DNA of 64,000 nucleotides from JAFGGG01 sp964638895 (GCA_964638895.1 CAZWYY010000011.1:1-64000); one strand, 5' to 3'. Positions 26,753-36,116 are shown, numbered from the stretch's first letter. Program-made: numbers and translations. The notes: a model not told the origin generated them from the sequence alone.

Positions 26753-28195
26753 ATGAAACCATTACATACCGCGCGCGCCGGCGGCGGTTTAAACATAAAA
26801 AGGATGCCGCCGCTTCAGGCAGTGGTGGTATTTTTCTGCCTGGCCCCGGCATTATGGGCCCAAAGCCAACCATTGTCCCTTGAGGATGCCGTGAACGCGG
26901 CGCTGGCGGAAGATCCGGGCATCAGCAGCGCAACCTGGGACTGGTTGGCCGCGCAGGCCAAAGCGGATGCCGCGGCCTATAAAATGTTTCCCTCGTTGAC
27001 GCTCTCCGCGGGGTATCAGCGCTTAAGCGAGCTTCCGCCCGCATCCATGGAGGTGGACAATCCCTTTACCCCCGGAACAACCGTCAGCTTTGAGTTTCCC
27101 CCCTCGCTTAATAACGTCTTCACCTTCAGCGTCAACCTGCAGTACCCCGTTTTTGCCGGGTTTCGCATCCGGGAAAGCGCTGCCATCGCCGCCCTGCAGG
27201 CGGACGGCAAGCAGCTTGCCCTGGAAATGGTGAAACGCTCGCTTATATTCGAGGTACACCGCGCCTACTGGGAATGCGTTCGCGCCGCGGCTAATGTGAA
27301 TACACTCAAAAAAAACCTGGAGCTGTTACATGACGATCGCGATCAGGTGAACAAACAGGTCTCGGCGGGCACCGCCACCAAAGCCGACCTCTTAACCGCG
27401 GACATGCGTGTGAAACAGGCGGAGATCGACCTGGGCGGGGCGGTTCTGATACAAAAGCGGGCCTACCTCACCCTGATTACCCTTTTAGGGAAAAACAACA
27501 GTGAACTGAACCTGGCGGATGATTCCGAGGACATAACCGGACTGTTTACACTTTCCACCGGACCCGAACAGGAAACCGACCCCTCATTCGATGAAACCCT
27601 GGATGAAAAAAGCCTCATTGAGCTGGCTTTACGCAGGCGGCCCGAAACACGCGCGTCCCATCTCAACCTGGAAGCCGGTGAGCACGGCGCCCGCCTGGCG
27701 GAGGCCGGCTTGTACCCCACCGTCACACTTACCGGTAACTACACCCTGGCCGACCCCAACCAGCGCATGGCGTTTCAGACCGACCCCTGGCTGTTCACCG
27801 GCACGTGGTCGCTCGGTGTGATCGTCAGCTACGACCTGGGCGGACTTCCGTCCACCCTCGAGGAAACACGGGCCCAGACCAATACCATAAGTAAACTGAA
27901 AGCGGACGCGGACAACCAGAAAAACTCAGTGATGCTTGACGTCCAGACCTGTATCCTCAATTTTGGGCGGGCGCGCGCCGATCTTTCCCTGGTGGAGGGG
28001 ATGGTGGGCCAAGCCGAGGAGAACCTGCGCGTGACCAAGGCGCGCGTTGCGTCCGGCTCGGCCAACAACCTTGACCTGCTGAGCGCCCAGCTTGCCCTGC
28101 TGCGGGCGAACTTTGCCGTGACCAACAAACAGATCGACTTGAAGATCGCCTCCGCCGACCTGGCGCGGGCCCTGGCCCTGGATGAGCTGAAGTGA
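26753..28195 (+). CDS. TolC-family outer-membrane efflux protein
   Basis: The 480-residue protein has an N-terminal signal sequence (hydrophobic LQAVVVFFCLAPALWAQ) and two repeats of the outer-membrane efflux domain. Typical segments are LSLEDAVNAALAEDPGI at the mature N-terminus and RRPETRASHLNLEAGEHGARLAEAGLYPTVTLTGNY at the start of the second half. Long coiled-coil stretches (ADLLTADMRVKQAEIDLG; NLDLLSAQLALLRANF) form the periplasmic tunnel. It would form the trimeric exit duct for the ABC exporter and HlyD protein encoded next. The ATG at 26753 with GGAAAGAGAG upstream is preferred over in-frame starts inside marR. The presence of TolC implies a double membrane. Confidence 0.9.
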   Translation: MKPLHTARAGGGLNIKRMPPLQAVVVFFCLAPALWAQSQPLSLEDAVNAALAEDPGISSATWDWLAAQAKADAAAYKMFPSLTLSAGYQRLSELPPASMEVDNPFTPGTTVSFEFPPSLNNVFTFSVNLQYPVFAGFRIRESAAIAALQADGKQLALEMVKRSLIFEVHRAYWECVRAAANVNTLKKNLELLHDDRDQVNKQVSAGTATKADLLTADMRVKQAEIDLGGAVLIQKRAYLTLITLLGKNNSELNLADDSEDITGLFTLSTGPEQETDPSFDETLDEKSLIELALRRRPETRASHLNLEAGEHGARLAEAGLYPTVTLTGNYTLADPNQRMAFQTDPWLFTGTWSLGVIVSYDLGGLPSTLEETRAQTNTISKLKADADNQKNSVMLDVQTCILNFGRARADLSLVEGMVGQAEENLRVTKARVASGSANNLDLLSAQLALLRANFAVTNKQIDLKIASADLARALALDELK

Positions 28196-28205
28196 GGCGA
28201 CGCAT

Positions 28206-29936
28206 ATGATCAGGCTTTTTTATTATTTGAAACCATACATCATCGCGGTGGCCGCGGTGGTGGTGCTGGTCTTTTCCCAGGCCATGGCCGATCTTTCGCT
28301 TCCCAACCTGATGTCGGACATCGTGAATACCGGCATTACCAACGGCGATACCGGCTATATCATGCGCACCGGCGGCCTCATGCTCCTGGTGGCACTCGGC
28401 GGCTCGGCGGCAGCCATCCTGGCCGGGTACCTGGCCTCACACGCCTCCATGGGCTTCGGCGAGATCCTGCGCAGGAGGATATACACCCATGTCTCGAAAT
28501 TCTCCCTGCATGAGTTCGACGTGCTGGGCACCCCTTCCTTGATCACCAGGAACACCAACGACGTGACCCAGGTGCAGATGGTAACATTGATCATCATGCG
28601 CATGATGATCTACGCGCCCATCATGTGCGTGGGCGGGATCATCATGGCTGTATCCAAGGACTCCGGACTTTCCTGGGTCATTATTGTGGTGATCCCGGTG
28701 TTGCTAACCGTCATCCTGCTGGTGGCCGGCAGGGCCTTCCCCATGTTTCGCTCCATCCAGAAAAAGATCGACAAGATCAATATGGTGCTGCGCGAGCGCC
28801 TCAGCGGGATCAGGGTAATCCGCGCCTTCAACCGGATAGACGACGAGAAGAACAGGTTTCAGGAAGCGAACATCGACCTGACCGACATCTCGATCCGTGT
28901 GAACAAACTCATGGCCGTTGTCATGCCGGCCATGATGCTGGTGATGAACCTTACCACCATCGGCATTATCTGGTTCGGCAGCATCCGTGTTGATCACGGA
29001 ACCACGAACATAGGCAACATGATGGCCTTCCTGCAGTACGCCATGCAGATCCTCTTTGCCCTGCTCATGGCCGCCCTGATGCTGATCATGCTGCCCCGCG
29101 CCCAGGCCTCGGCTGAACGAATCATTGAGGTGCTTGAAACCGAACCGGAAATAAACGAACCAAAAACCCCGCGGCTCATCCGCTCGGGTAAAAAAGGTTA
29201 TATTGAGTTCCGCAATGTGACCTTCAGTTATTACGGGGCCGAGGAGCCGGCCGTTGCCGATATCTCCTTTGCCGCGGCGCCCGGGGAGGTGACCGCGATC
29301 ATCGGCTCCACCGGCTCCGGCAAATCGACCCTGATCAACCTTATCCCCCGCTTTTACGATGTTGACAGCGGGGCCATCCTGATCGACGGGATGGACATCC
29401 GGGAGATGGCCCTGCACCACCTGCGCGCCAAAATCGGGTTTGTACCGCAGCAGGCCGTGCTTTTTTCCGGTAGCATAGCGGAAAACATCCGCTACGGAAG
29501 AGAACCGGCCACGGACAGCCAGGTGCGGGAGGCGGCGCGCATTGCCCAAGCCGAAGAGTTTATCAGCGCCATACCTGAAGGATACGATTCCTACATCACC
29601 CAGGGGGGTACAAACGTGTCCGGCGGCCAGAAACAGCGCATCTCCATCGCCCGCGCCCTGATCCGCAAACCTGAAATCTACCTGTTCGACGACAGCTTCT
29701 CGGCCCTGGATTTCAAGACCGACGCCCGGCTGCGCGCCGCCCTGCGCAGGGAAACGGGGAATGCCACGGTACTGATCGTGGGACAGCGCGTGGCCACCAT
29801 TATGGACGCCGAGCGCATTATCGTGCTTGACGAAGGCCGTGTGGCGGGCATGGGAACCCATAAGGAACTGTATGAAACCTGTAAGGTCTATAAGGAGATC
29901 GTGGCCTCACAACTTTCCGAGGAGGAGATTGCATGA
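28206..29936 (+). CDS. ABC exporter half-transporter, degenerate-site subunit
   Basis: The 576-residue protein is an ABC type-I exporter: six TM helices (1-310), then a nucleotide-binding domain with Walker A GSTGSGKST, Q-loop PQQAVLF, and signature NVSGGQKQR. The Walker B region reads YLFDDSFSALD, with Asp where the catalytic Glu should be, and the H-loop reads VGQRVATI with Gln for His. These are the changes seen in the inactive-site subunit of heterodimeric exporters such as TM287/288 and LmrCD. It pairs with the product of the next gene, whose ATG overlaps this stop codon. It probably exports hydrophobic drugs through the MarR-controlled tripartite system. Confidence 0.92.
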   Translation: MIRLFYYLKPYIIAVAAVVVLVFSQAMADLSLPNLMSDIVNTGITNGDTGYIMRTGGLMLLVALGGSAAAILAGYLASHASMGFGEILRRRIYTHVSKFSLHEFDVLGTPSLITRNTNDVTQVQMVTLIIMRMMIYAPIMCVGGIIMAVSKDSGLSWVIIVVIPVLLTVILLVAGRAFPMFRSIQKKIDKINMVLRERLSGIRVIRAFNRIDDEKNRFQEANIDLTDISIRVNKLMAVVMPAMMLVMNLTTIGIIWFGSIRVDHGTTNIGNMMAFLQYAMQILFALLMAALMLIMLPRAQASAERIIEVLETEPEINEPKTPRLIRSGKKGYIEFRNVTFSYYGAEEPAVADISFAAAPGEVTAIIGSTGSGKSTLINLIPRFYDVDSGAILIDGMDIREMALHHLRAKIGFVPQQAVLFSGSIAENIRYGREPATDSQVREAARIAQAEEFISAIPEGYDSYITQGGTNVSGGQKQRISIARALIRKPEIYLFDDSFSALDFKTDARLRAALRRETGNATVLIVGQRVATIMDAERIIVLDEGRVAGMGTHKELYETCKVYKEIVASQLSEEEIA

Positions 29937-31858
29937 GTGACGGGAGAACAACACGGGGACCGGCCCCCATGCCCGGCTCACCGGGCGGCAGGCCCCGCCC
30001 GGTTCCGGGCAGGATGGGCGGCATGATGGGCGGCGTACCGGCGGAAAAGCCCAAGGATTTCCGCGGCACCATGAAGCGTATGAGCTTATACCTGAAACCG
30101 CACGCGGTCAGTTTTTTACTGATCCTGGTGTTCGCGCTCCTGGGCACGGTCTTTACCATAGTGGGACCAAAGATCATGGGCCAGATAACCACCAAGCTGT
30201 TCGACGGCCTTCTCTCCAAATACGTCTCCGTCTTTGTAAAGGAGCCCATGCCCTCCATCGATTTTGTGTTCATCGGCCGCACAATTCTCATCCTCATCGG
30301 GCTGTACGCCTTGAGTTCATTATTCACGTATATCCAGCAGTACCGGATGGCGGGCATCAGCCAAAAAATCGTCTTCGCCCTGCGCACCGACGTGAATGAA
30401 AAACTGGCGCGCCTGCCCCTGAAGTTCTTCGACTCCCGCGCGCACGGCGATATCATGAGCCGGGTGACCAATGACATTGACACCATCGCCACCACCCTGC
30501 AGCAGAGCCTGTCCCAGGTCATTACCTCTGTCTTCACCATCATCGGCGTGCTGATTATGATGCTCACCATCAGCCCCATCCTCACGCTTATCACCCTTGT
30601 CACCCTGCCCGTCTCCTTTCTCGCCACCATGAACATCGCCAAAATGTCGCAGAAAAACTTCGCGGCCCAGCAAAAGGAGCTTGGGGCCCTGAACGGGCAC
30701 GTGGAGGAGATGTTCACCGGGCACAAGATCGTCAAGGCCTTCGGCCATGAGAAAAAATCAATTTCCGAGTTTAACCGGATTAATGATCGACTCTACAAAG
30801 CCAGTTGGAAGGCGCAGTTCGTGTCCGGGATCATCATGCCCATGATGAACTTTATCAACAACATCGGGTACGTACTGATCTGCGTGGTGGGTGGGGTGCT
30901 GGCCGCGCAGAAGGCGCTCAACCTGGGCGACATCCAGGCGTTTATTCAATACTCGCGGCGCTTCACCATGCCCATCACCCAGACCGCCAATATCGCCAAC
31001 ATCCTCCAGTCCACCATCGCCTGCGCCGAGCGCGTGTTCGAAATTCTGGATGAGGAGGAAGAGATCCCCGACCGTGCCGATGCCCTGGTAATCGCTAAAC
31101 CCAGGGGTGACGTCCGTTTTGAGCACGTAAGGTTCGGTTACAAGGAAGACAACATCCTGATGGACAACATGAACATCAACGTACGGAGGGGCCAGATGAT
31201 CGCCATCGTGGGACCCACGGGCGCGGGCAAAACCACGCTTGTAAACCTGTTGATGCGCTTTTACGAAATCGGGGTGGGGAAAATCACCGTGGACGGCATC
31301 GATATCAGGGATTTGCGGCGCGGAAAGCTGCGCACCATGTTCGGCATGGTGCTGCAGGACACCTGGCTTTTCTACGGTACCATCCGTGAGAACATCGCCT
31401 ACGGTCGGCCGGGCTCCTCCGAACGGGAGATCATCGAGGCCGCAAAAGCCGCGCATGCCGACCACTTTATCAGGGCACTGCCCCACGGCTATGATACGAT
31501 CCTAACCGAGGAAGCCTCCAACATTTCACAGGGCGAGAAACAGCTGCTTACCATCGCCAGGGCAATCCTGTCCGATCCCTCGATCCTTATTCTGGATGAG
31601 GCGACCTCGAGCGTGGATACCAGGACCGAGGTGTATATTCAAAAGGCCATGGCCGTGTTGATGAAGGGCAGGACCAGCTTTGTGATCGCCCATCGATTAT
31701 CCACCATCCGCGACGCGGAGATGATCCTGGTGATGAATAACGGAAGCATAATTGAAATGGGCAACCACCGCGAGCTGCTTGACCGCGGCGGCTTCTATGC
31801 CGACCTTTACAACAGCCAGTTTACGGGCGCGTATGTCGAGGACAGCGCGGCCGGTTAA
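29933..31858 (+). CDS. ABC exporter half-transporter, catalytic-site subunit
   Basis: The 641-residue partner starts with a Pro/Gly/Met-rich cytosolic tail of about 45 residues (PAPMPGSPGGRPRPVPG...). A six-TM domain and a nucleotide-binding domain follow. Walker A is GPTGAGKTT, Walker B is ILILDEATSSVD with the catalytic Glu, and the H-loop is FVIAHRLSTI, all canonical. Its signature motif is NISQGEKQ instead of LSGGQ. Combined with the previous subunit, this gives one complete ATP site (its Walker motifs with the partner's SGGQ) and one degenerate site. The start overlaps the upstream stop by four bases, indicating translational coupling. Confidence 0.93.
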   Translation: MSDGRTTRGPAPMPGSPGGRPRPVPGRMGGMMGGVPAEKPKDFRGTMKRMSLYLKPHAVSFLLILVFALLGTVFTIVGPKIMGQITTKLFDGLLSKYVSVFVKEPMPSIDFVFIGRTILILIGLYALSSLFTYIQQYRMAGISQKIVFALRTDVNEKLARLPLKFFDSRAHGDIMSRVTNDIDTIATTLQQSLSQVITSVFTIIGVLIMMLTISPILTLITLVTLPVSFLATMNIAKMSQKNFAAQQKELGALNGHVEEMFTGHKIVKAFGHEKKSISEFNRINDRLYKASWKAQFVSGIIMPMMNFINNIGYVLICVVGGVLAAQKALNLGDIQAFIQYSRRFTMPITQTANIANILQSTIACAERVFEILDEEEEIPDRADALVIAKPRGDVRFEHVRFGYKEDNILMDNMNINVRRGQMIAIVGPTGAGKTTLVNLLMRFYEIGVGKITVDGIDIRDLRRGKLRTMFGMVLQDTWLFYGTIRENIAYGRPGSSEREIIEAAKAAHADHFIRALPHGYDTILTEEASNISQGEKQLLTIARAILSDPSILILDEATSSVDTRTEVYIQKAMAVLMKGRTSFVIAHRLSTIRDAEMILVMNNGSIIEMGNHRELLDRGGFYADLYNSQFTGAYVEDSAAG

Positions 31859-31870
31859 GGAGTTTTTAGC

Positions 31871-32848
31871 ATGAGAAAAACACGGAATGTGAGTACAAAC
31901 AGCAAATCACCGGAAACGAACACCGCCGGCGGCGGGGGTAAGGAAACATCCCTGTTCAAAAACAAGAGCCGCAGAACCCCACTTTTTATTGGGGCCATCG
32001 TATTAGGCGTACTGGTCCTGGTATTTATCGTGGTGGGGGCGTATTTTATCATTGACGCCGTCACCTTTGTGAGTACGGACGACGCCGCCATCGACGGCCA
32101 GCACGTAAACATCAGCTCCAAAATGCTGGGTAGGATCAAAGCCCTGCCGGTGTCCGAGGGTGATACGGTCGAAACCGGTCAGGTTTTGGTGCTGTTGGAT
32201 GACGCGGACCTGAAGGCGCAGGAAGCGCAGGCCGCGGCTTCACTTGAATACGCCAAACAAAACCGGGTGCTGGCCGAGCTTAACCTGACCCGCGCCCAGG
32301 ACGATTTCCGGCGCATACAGGGTCTGTTCTCGGCCGGGGCTACAACCAAGGAACAGTACCTGCACGCCTCCCAGGCCGCGGACTCGGCCCGCGCCCAGCT
32401 TTCCCTGGCACAGGCCCAGGTGGACACGGCCCAGGCCCAGCTTGGGGTGATCGAGACCCAGCTTCTCAACACCAGAATCACGGCGCCCGTACCCGGCACC
32501 ATTGCCAAGCGCTCCTTCGCCGTCGGAGACGTGGTACAGCCCGGACAGACGATCTTTACGCTCAACAACCTTGACAACATCTGGGTGACCGCCAACTTTG
32601 AGGAAACAAAAATCAGCCGCATCGCGGTGGGCGCCCCCGTAGACATCAATGTCGACGCGTTTTCCGGGTATCCCTTCAAAGGCACGGTCAGCCGCGTGGG
32701 CGCCGGTATCCTGCCCCCGCCCTTTTCCATCGGCGAGTTTACCAAAACCACGCAGCGTATCCCGGTTCGAATCGATTTTAACACTATCCCGGAAAGCACG
32801 CGTCTTCTGCCCGGCATGTCCGTTGAGGTCAGGATAAAGGCCAAATGA
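31871..32848 (+). CDS. HlyD/EmrA-family membrane-fusion protein
   Basis: The 325-residue protein has a cytosolic tail, one TM helix (LFIGAIVLGVLVLVFIVVGAYFIIDAV, about 36-62), then a biotinyl-lipoyl half motif (SSKMLGRIKALPVSEGDTVETGQVLVLLDD). A long alpha-hairpin rich in Ala, Gln and Glu follows, then the second half (TRITAPVPGTIAKRSFAVGDVVQPGQTIFTL) and a beta-barrel (VDINVDAFSGYPFKGTVSRVG). It links the inner-membrane ABC exporter to the TolC duct. EmrA usually pairs with an MFS pump, but here the ABC genes are adjacent and co-directional. AAGGAG precedes ATG. It is the last gene of the efflux operon. Confidence 0.9.
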   Translation: MRKTRNVSTNSKSPETNTAGGGGKETSLFKNKSRRTPLFIGAIVLGVLVLVFIVVGAYFIIDAVTFVSTDDAAIDGQHVNISSKMLGRIKALPVSEGDTVETGQVLVLLDDADLKAQEAQAAASLEYAKQNRVLAELNLTRAQDDFRRIQGLFSAGATTKEQYLHASQAADSARAQLSLAQAQVDTAQAQLGVIETQLLNTRITAPVPGTIAKRSFAVGDVVQPGQTIFTLNNLDNIWVTANFEETKISRIAVGAPVDINVDAFSGYPFKGTVSRVGAGILPPPFSIGEFTKTTQRIPVRIDFNTIPESTRLLPGMSVEVRIKAK

Positions 32849-32888
32849 GTCGGCCGGCGGGAACCGCGCATGTTTTGCATTGAATGCT

Positions 32889-32917
32889 TTGACCAGGCGG
32901 GCAATATTCTGTATATT
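32889..32917 (+). promoter_or_regulatory. Promoter of pyruvate kinase gene
   Basis: TTGACC (32889-32894) and TATATT (32912-32917) have a 17-base spacer. The ATG at 32932 is 15 bases beyond the -10 box and has no Shine-Dalgarno sequence, so the leader would be only about eight bases. Confidence 0.6.
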
Positions 32918-32931
32918 AACAGCGAAATAAC

Positions 32932-34701
32932 ATGAACCATATCCGGAAAACCAAAATAATCTGCACCATGGGGCCGGCGGTGGAGAAGCCGGAGACCATG
33001 GCCGAGCTGCTCCGCGCCGGTATGAACATCGCGCGGCTTAACTTCGCTCACGGCGATCACGCCTACCACCTGAAGATGATCAAGACCCTGCGGCGGGTCT
33101 CGCAGCAGACCGGGATCCCGGTGGCCATCCTCTCCGACGTAAAGGGCCCTGAGATCCGCACCGGGTATGTGGCGGACGACACCTCGGTGACACTGGTCAA
33201 GGGCCGTAACATCGTGGTCACCACGGAGGACGTGCCGTGCACGTCCGCACGGCTCTCCATCACGTATCATAACCTGCCCTCGGAGGTTACCCCCGGAAAG
33301 CACATCATGATCGCCGACGGTCTGGTGGACCTGGAGGTGGAAAAAGTAACGGGGAACGAGATGCACTGCGTGATCCGCAACGGCGGGACCATCGGCAGCC
33401 GCAAAAACGTGAACGTGGTGGGCGTACGCACCTCCCTTCCCGTCATCACCGAAAAAGACATCAAAGACATCATGTGGAGCATTGAAAACCACGTGGACTT
33501 CATCGCCGCTTCGTTCATCCGACGTCCGGAAAACGTGAAGGAGATCCGCAGTATCATAGAAGTGGCCGATGCCGATATCAATATCATCGCCAAGATCGAG
33601 GACCGCGAGGGGCTCGACAATATCGATGAGATCATCCGTGTCTCGGACGGAATCATGGTGGCCAGGGGAGACCTCGGGGTTCAGCTTCCGGCCCAGGAAA
33701 TTCCGTTGGCGCAGAAACGCATCATCCACAAGTGCAACGCGGCCAACAAACCCGTAATTACCGCCACCCAGATGCTGGACTCCATGATCAAGAATCCCAT
33801 TCCCACCCGCGCCGAGGTCACGGATATCGCCAATGCCATCTTTGACGGTACGGACGCGATCATGCTCTCCGGAGAAACCGCTACCGGGGCCTACCCGGTG
33901 AAGGCGGTGAGCATGATGCACAACATAGCCCTGGAAACCGAAGCCTCCGTGGAATACCGGGACAGGATGCGCCAGGCCTATTCCTTCGGCCGCCGCAAGC
34001 ACATCGCGGATTCCATGGCCGGCGCCGCCTTCCTAACCGCGGACGACATCGACGCCCGGGCCATTCTCACCCCGACGCTTCACGGCAACACCCCAAAAAT
34101 CGTAAGCCGTTTCCGGCCGGAGCAGTATATTATTGCCGTGACCCCCTATGAACAGGTTCGGCGCCGCCTTTTATTGTACTGGGGCGTAGTGCCGGTGATC
34201 TCGGTTATGACCGCGGATTCGGATACCATGGTGAAAAACGCCATAGACGCGGGAGCCGCGGCCGGGCTTATCCACTCCTTCGACAAGGTGGTGATCCTGG
34301 CCGGGATTCCCATCGACTCCCCCATCATGCTTAATACGGTGCGCATCCATCTGCACTGCCGCGTACTGGCCAAAAGCCAGCGGGGATACGGCGGGCGGGT
34401 TTCGGGCCGCATTGTCAAGGTGTCGAGCCTGGAGGAGGCGGAGCGCCGCGTCCGTGGAGGGGAGATCCTGTTGACCAAGTATATCGACCGCGGCTTTTTC
34501 CCCGTGCTGGCCAAGATCGGCGGCTATATTCTGGAGGAGTTTTCCTCCATGAGTTTTCAGGAGATCGAAAAACACAATCCCCGCATTGTGGCGCTTGCCG
34601 GCACACGGGACGCGCTGAAACTCTTAAACGACGACGACCTGGTTACCATAGACGGCGGGGAAAAACTGGTTTACGAGGGCGCGCCTGAGGATGCCCAATA
34701 A
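32932..34701 (+). CDS. pyk: Pyruvate kinase with C-terminal swivel-type domain
   Basis: The 589-residue protein has the pyruvate kinase barrel: KTKIICTMGPA, ARLNFAHGDH, LSDVKGPEIRTG, the metal-binding AKIEDREGLDNIDEI, VARGDLGVQLPAQEIP and the TATQMLDSMIKNPIPTRAE signature. A standard C-terminal domain follows, and an extra segment of about 110 residues resembles the PEP-utilising swivel domain seen in Bacillus-type enzymes. In that extra domain the usual SSHAA phospho-His motif is SSMSF, so it is not phosphorylated. The enzyme makes pyruvate and ATP from PEP and feeds the pyruvate dehydrogenase encoded elsewhere in the window. It is followed 17 bases later by a PTS EIIA gene. Confidence 0.93.
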   Translation: MNHIRKTKIICTMGPAVEKPETMAELLRAGMNIARLNFAHGDHAYHLKMIKTLRRVSQQTGIPVAILSDVKGPEIRTGYVADDTSVTLVKGRNIVVTTEDVPCTSARLSITYHNLPSEVTPGKHIMIADGLVDLEVEKVTGNEMHCVIRNGGTIGSRKNVNVVGVRTSLPVITEKDIKDIMWSIENHVDFIAASFIRRPENVKEIRSIIEVADADINIIAKIEDREGLDNIDEIIRVSDGIMVARGDLGVQLPAQEIPLAQKRIIHKCNAANKPVITATQMLDSMIKNPIPTRAEVTDIANAIFDGTDAIMLSGETATGAYPVKAVSMMHNIALETEASVEYRDRMRQAYSFGRRKHIADSMAGAAFLTADDIDARAILTPTLHGNTPKIVSRFRPEQYIIAVTPYEQVRRRLLLYWGVVPVISVMTADSDTMVKNAIDAGAAAGLIHSFDKVVILAGIPIDSPIMLNTVRIHLHCRVLAKSQRGYGGRVSGRIVKVSSLEEAERRVRGGEILLTKYIDRGFFPVLAKIGGYILEEFSSMSFQEIEKHNPRIVALAGTRDALKLLNDDDLVTIDGGEKLVYEGAPEDAQ

Positions 34702-34718
34702 TATAAGCGGAGAACAAC

Positions 34719-35156
34719 ATGGAAATAAAGGATTATATAACGGACCAATCTGTTTTTCACATCGATAAACCGGACAAACTGGGGGTAATGGCCGAATTGG
34801 TGAAACACGCGCTTACCCTGGGCAAGGTATCGGATCCCGAGGATTTCCGGCAAGCGGTACTGGAACGTGAGGCCCTGGTAAGTACGGGTATCGGGCTGGG
34901 CGTGGCCATTCCCCACGCCAGGCTTACCTGTATCAGTGATTTTTTTATCGTCGTGGGAATCCTGAAATCACCGGTGGACTGGGACGCGATCGATCACAAA
35001 CCCGTGTCTATTGTGTTTCTCATCGGCGGGCCCGAGTACAGCCACGGGGCCTACCTGCAGCTCCTGGCCCGCATCATTACGGTGGTCAAAAATGACGGAA
35101 AACTTGATAAACTGATGAAGGCTGGTACGGCCGGGGACCTGGCCGCCTTGTTTTAA
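34719..35156 (+). CDS. PTS EIIA-type (fructose/mannitol, PtsN-like) domain protein
   Basis: The 145-residue single-domain protein has the EIIA-2 pattern, with the phosphorylatable His in GVAIPHARL (about residue 66) and the preceding LVSTGIGLG segment. No EIIB, EIIC or HPr gene is near, and it follows pyruvate kinase directly (17-base gap, GCGGAG site). This suggests a regulatory EIIA like PtsN (EIIA-Ntr), which senses the PEP/pyruvate balance through phosphorylation and adjusts enzymes or transporters, rather than a sugar transporter part. The link to pyruvate kinase is inference from context. Confidence 0.85.
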   Translation: MEIKDYITDQSVFHIDKPDKLGVMAELVKHALTLGKVSDPEDFRQAVLEREALVSTGIGLGVAIPHARLTCISDFFIVVGILKSPVDWDAIDHKPVSIVFLIGGPEYSHGAYLQLLARIITVVKNDGKLDKLMKAGTAGDLAALF

Positions 35157-35171
35157 ATTTTCATAAAAATA

Positions 35172-35201
35172 TTGACCGCCTTCGATTCACAGCGCTACTT
35201 T
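35172..35201 (+). promoter_or_regulatory. Possible promoter of the dienelactone hydrolase gene
   Basis: TTGACC (35172-35177) and TACTTT (35196-35201) are 18 bases apart. A strong AAGGAGG ribosome site follows before the ATG at 35224. The -10 box is only a partial match. Confidence 0.3.
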
Positions 35202-35223
35202 TATGTATCAAGGAGGTTTTAGT

Positions 35224-35961
35224 ATGATAAAAAGTAAAAGACTTATCTTCGTGGCTTTATTGCTGCAAGCGGCCATGGTACTATCGGCGGACTTACTTTC
35301 CGCGCCGGCCGTAACCAATGTCAGCATTGCGGGCCCCGGATATGCCACACTTAAGGCATACCTGGCGCTGCCGGCCGGCAAGGGACATTTCCCCGCCATA
35401 CTCATGATTCATGAGTGGTAGTGGCTTACCAACAACATCAAGCTGCTTGCCGACGCCCTGGCGGCCAAGGGCTATGTTGTCATTGCCGCCGATGCCTTTC
35501 GCGGCAAGATGGCCCGGACGGCGGATGAGGCGGCAAAGCTGGTACAGGGTACGCCGCCCAAACAGGTGGTCGGAGATCTGGACGCGGCTTTGGCCTATTT
35601 ACAGAAAAGGCCCGAGGTTGACCCCAAGCGGGTCGCGGTTTTCGGCTTCTGCTTCGGCGGCACCCAGTCCATGTACATGGGCGCTAGAGACCCCTCGCTG
35701 GCCGCGGTTATCATCTTTTACGGACCCAGGCCCATCACCGACGCGGCACAACTGGGCACCATGAGAGAGGCGGCTCCTTTACTGGGCGTGTACGGGGCGG
35801 AAGACCCCAATATTCCCGTAGACAAGGTAAAGGCTTTTAAACAATTGTTGACGAGCACGGGTATACAATACACCATTACGGTTTTTCCCGGAATGGGTCA
35901 TGCGTTTGTGAACGCCGGCAACTATAACAGGGGCGGAGAACCACAAAAGCCCCGGGAGTAG
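35224..35961 (+). pseudogene. Exported dienelactone hydrolase-family protein with in-frame amber stop
   Basis: The frame opens at ATG 35224 after AAGGAGG with a signal peptide (LIFVALLLQAAMVLSADLLSAPA). It is interrupted by TAG at 35419-35421 directly after ILMIHEW, and continues in the same frame without further stops to 35961. Dienelactone hydrolases read HEWWGL here, so the stop replaces the second Trp (TGG to TAG). All catalytic residues lie downstream and are intact: Cys in FGFCFGG, Asp in GAEDPNIP and His in GMGHAF. The rest looks under selection, so the mutation is recent, a sequencing error, or suppressed. The substrate is unknown; these alpha/beta hydrolases act on lactones and esters, here outside the cytosol. 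Confidence 0.75.
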
Positions 35962-36083
35962 ATGCTTGAGTTTTTAAAAGATACAATAGGGAAGGCCGCC
36001 GGTATGATGTGAACCGGTATATAATAATCCGCAGCCTGTTTACATGTAATTCGGATTTCTCAGCCGGACTTTAGACATAAAGA

Positions 36084-36116
36084 ACCCGGGCCTCTCAAAC
36101 AGAGAAGTGCCCGGGT
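36084..36116. terminator. Hairpin between convergent DLH and histidine kinase genes
   Basis: ACCCGGGC (36084-36091) pairs exactly with GCCCGGGT (36109-36116), and a short TCTC/GAGA helix can form inside the loop. It lies in the 272-base gap between two convergent genes, a place for a bidirectional transcript end, but no T-run follows. The rest of 35962-36233 contains nothing else I can support. Confidence 0.4.

Noticed and set aside
28704..29861. 385-codon minus-strand frame
   Set aside because: Antisense to the first ABC exporter gene; no recognisable motif.
32179..34002. 607-codon open frame on the minus strand
   Set aside because: It lies antisense to emrA and pyk, whose motifs are unmistakable; its sequence is low-complexity His/Gly/Asp-rich, typical of an antisense shadow in GC-rich DNA.
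35419..35421. Pyrrolysine or programmed readthrough at the TAG in the hydrolase gene
   Set aside because: The replaced residue is a conserved Trp (one-base change TGG to TAG), no readthrough or pyrrolysine context is visible, and no pyl genes are present in the window.
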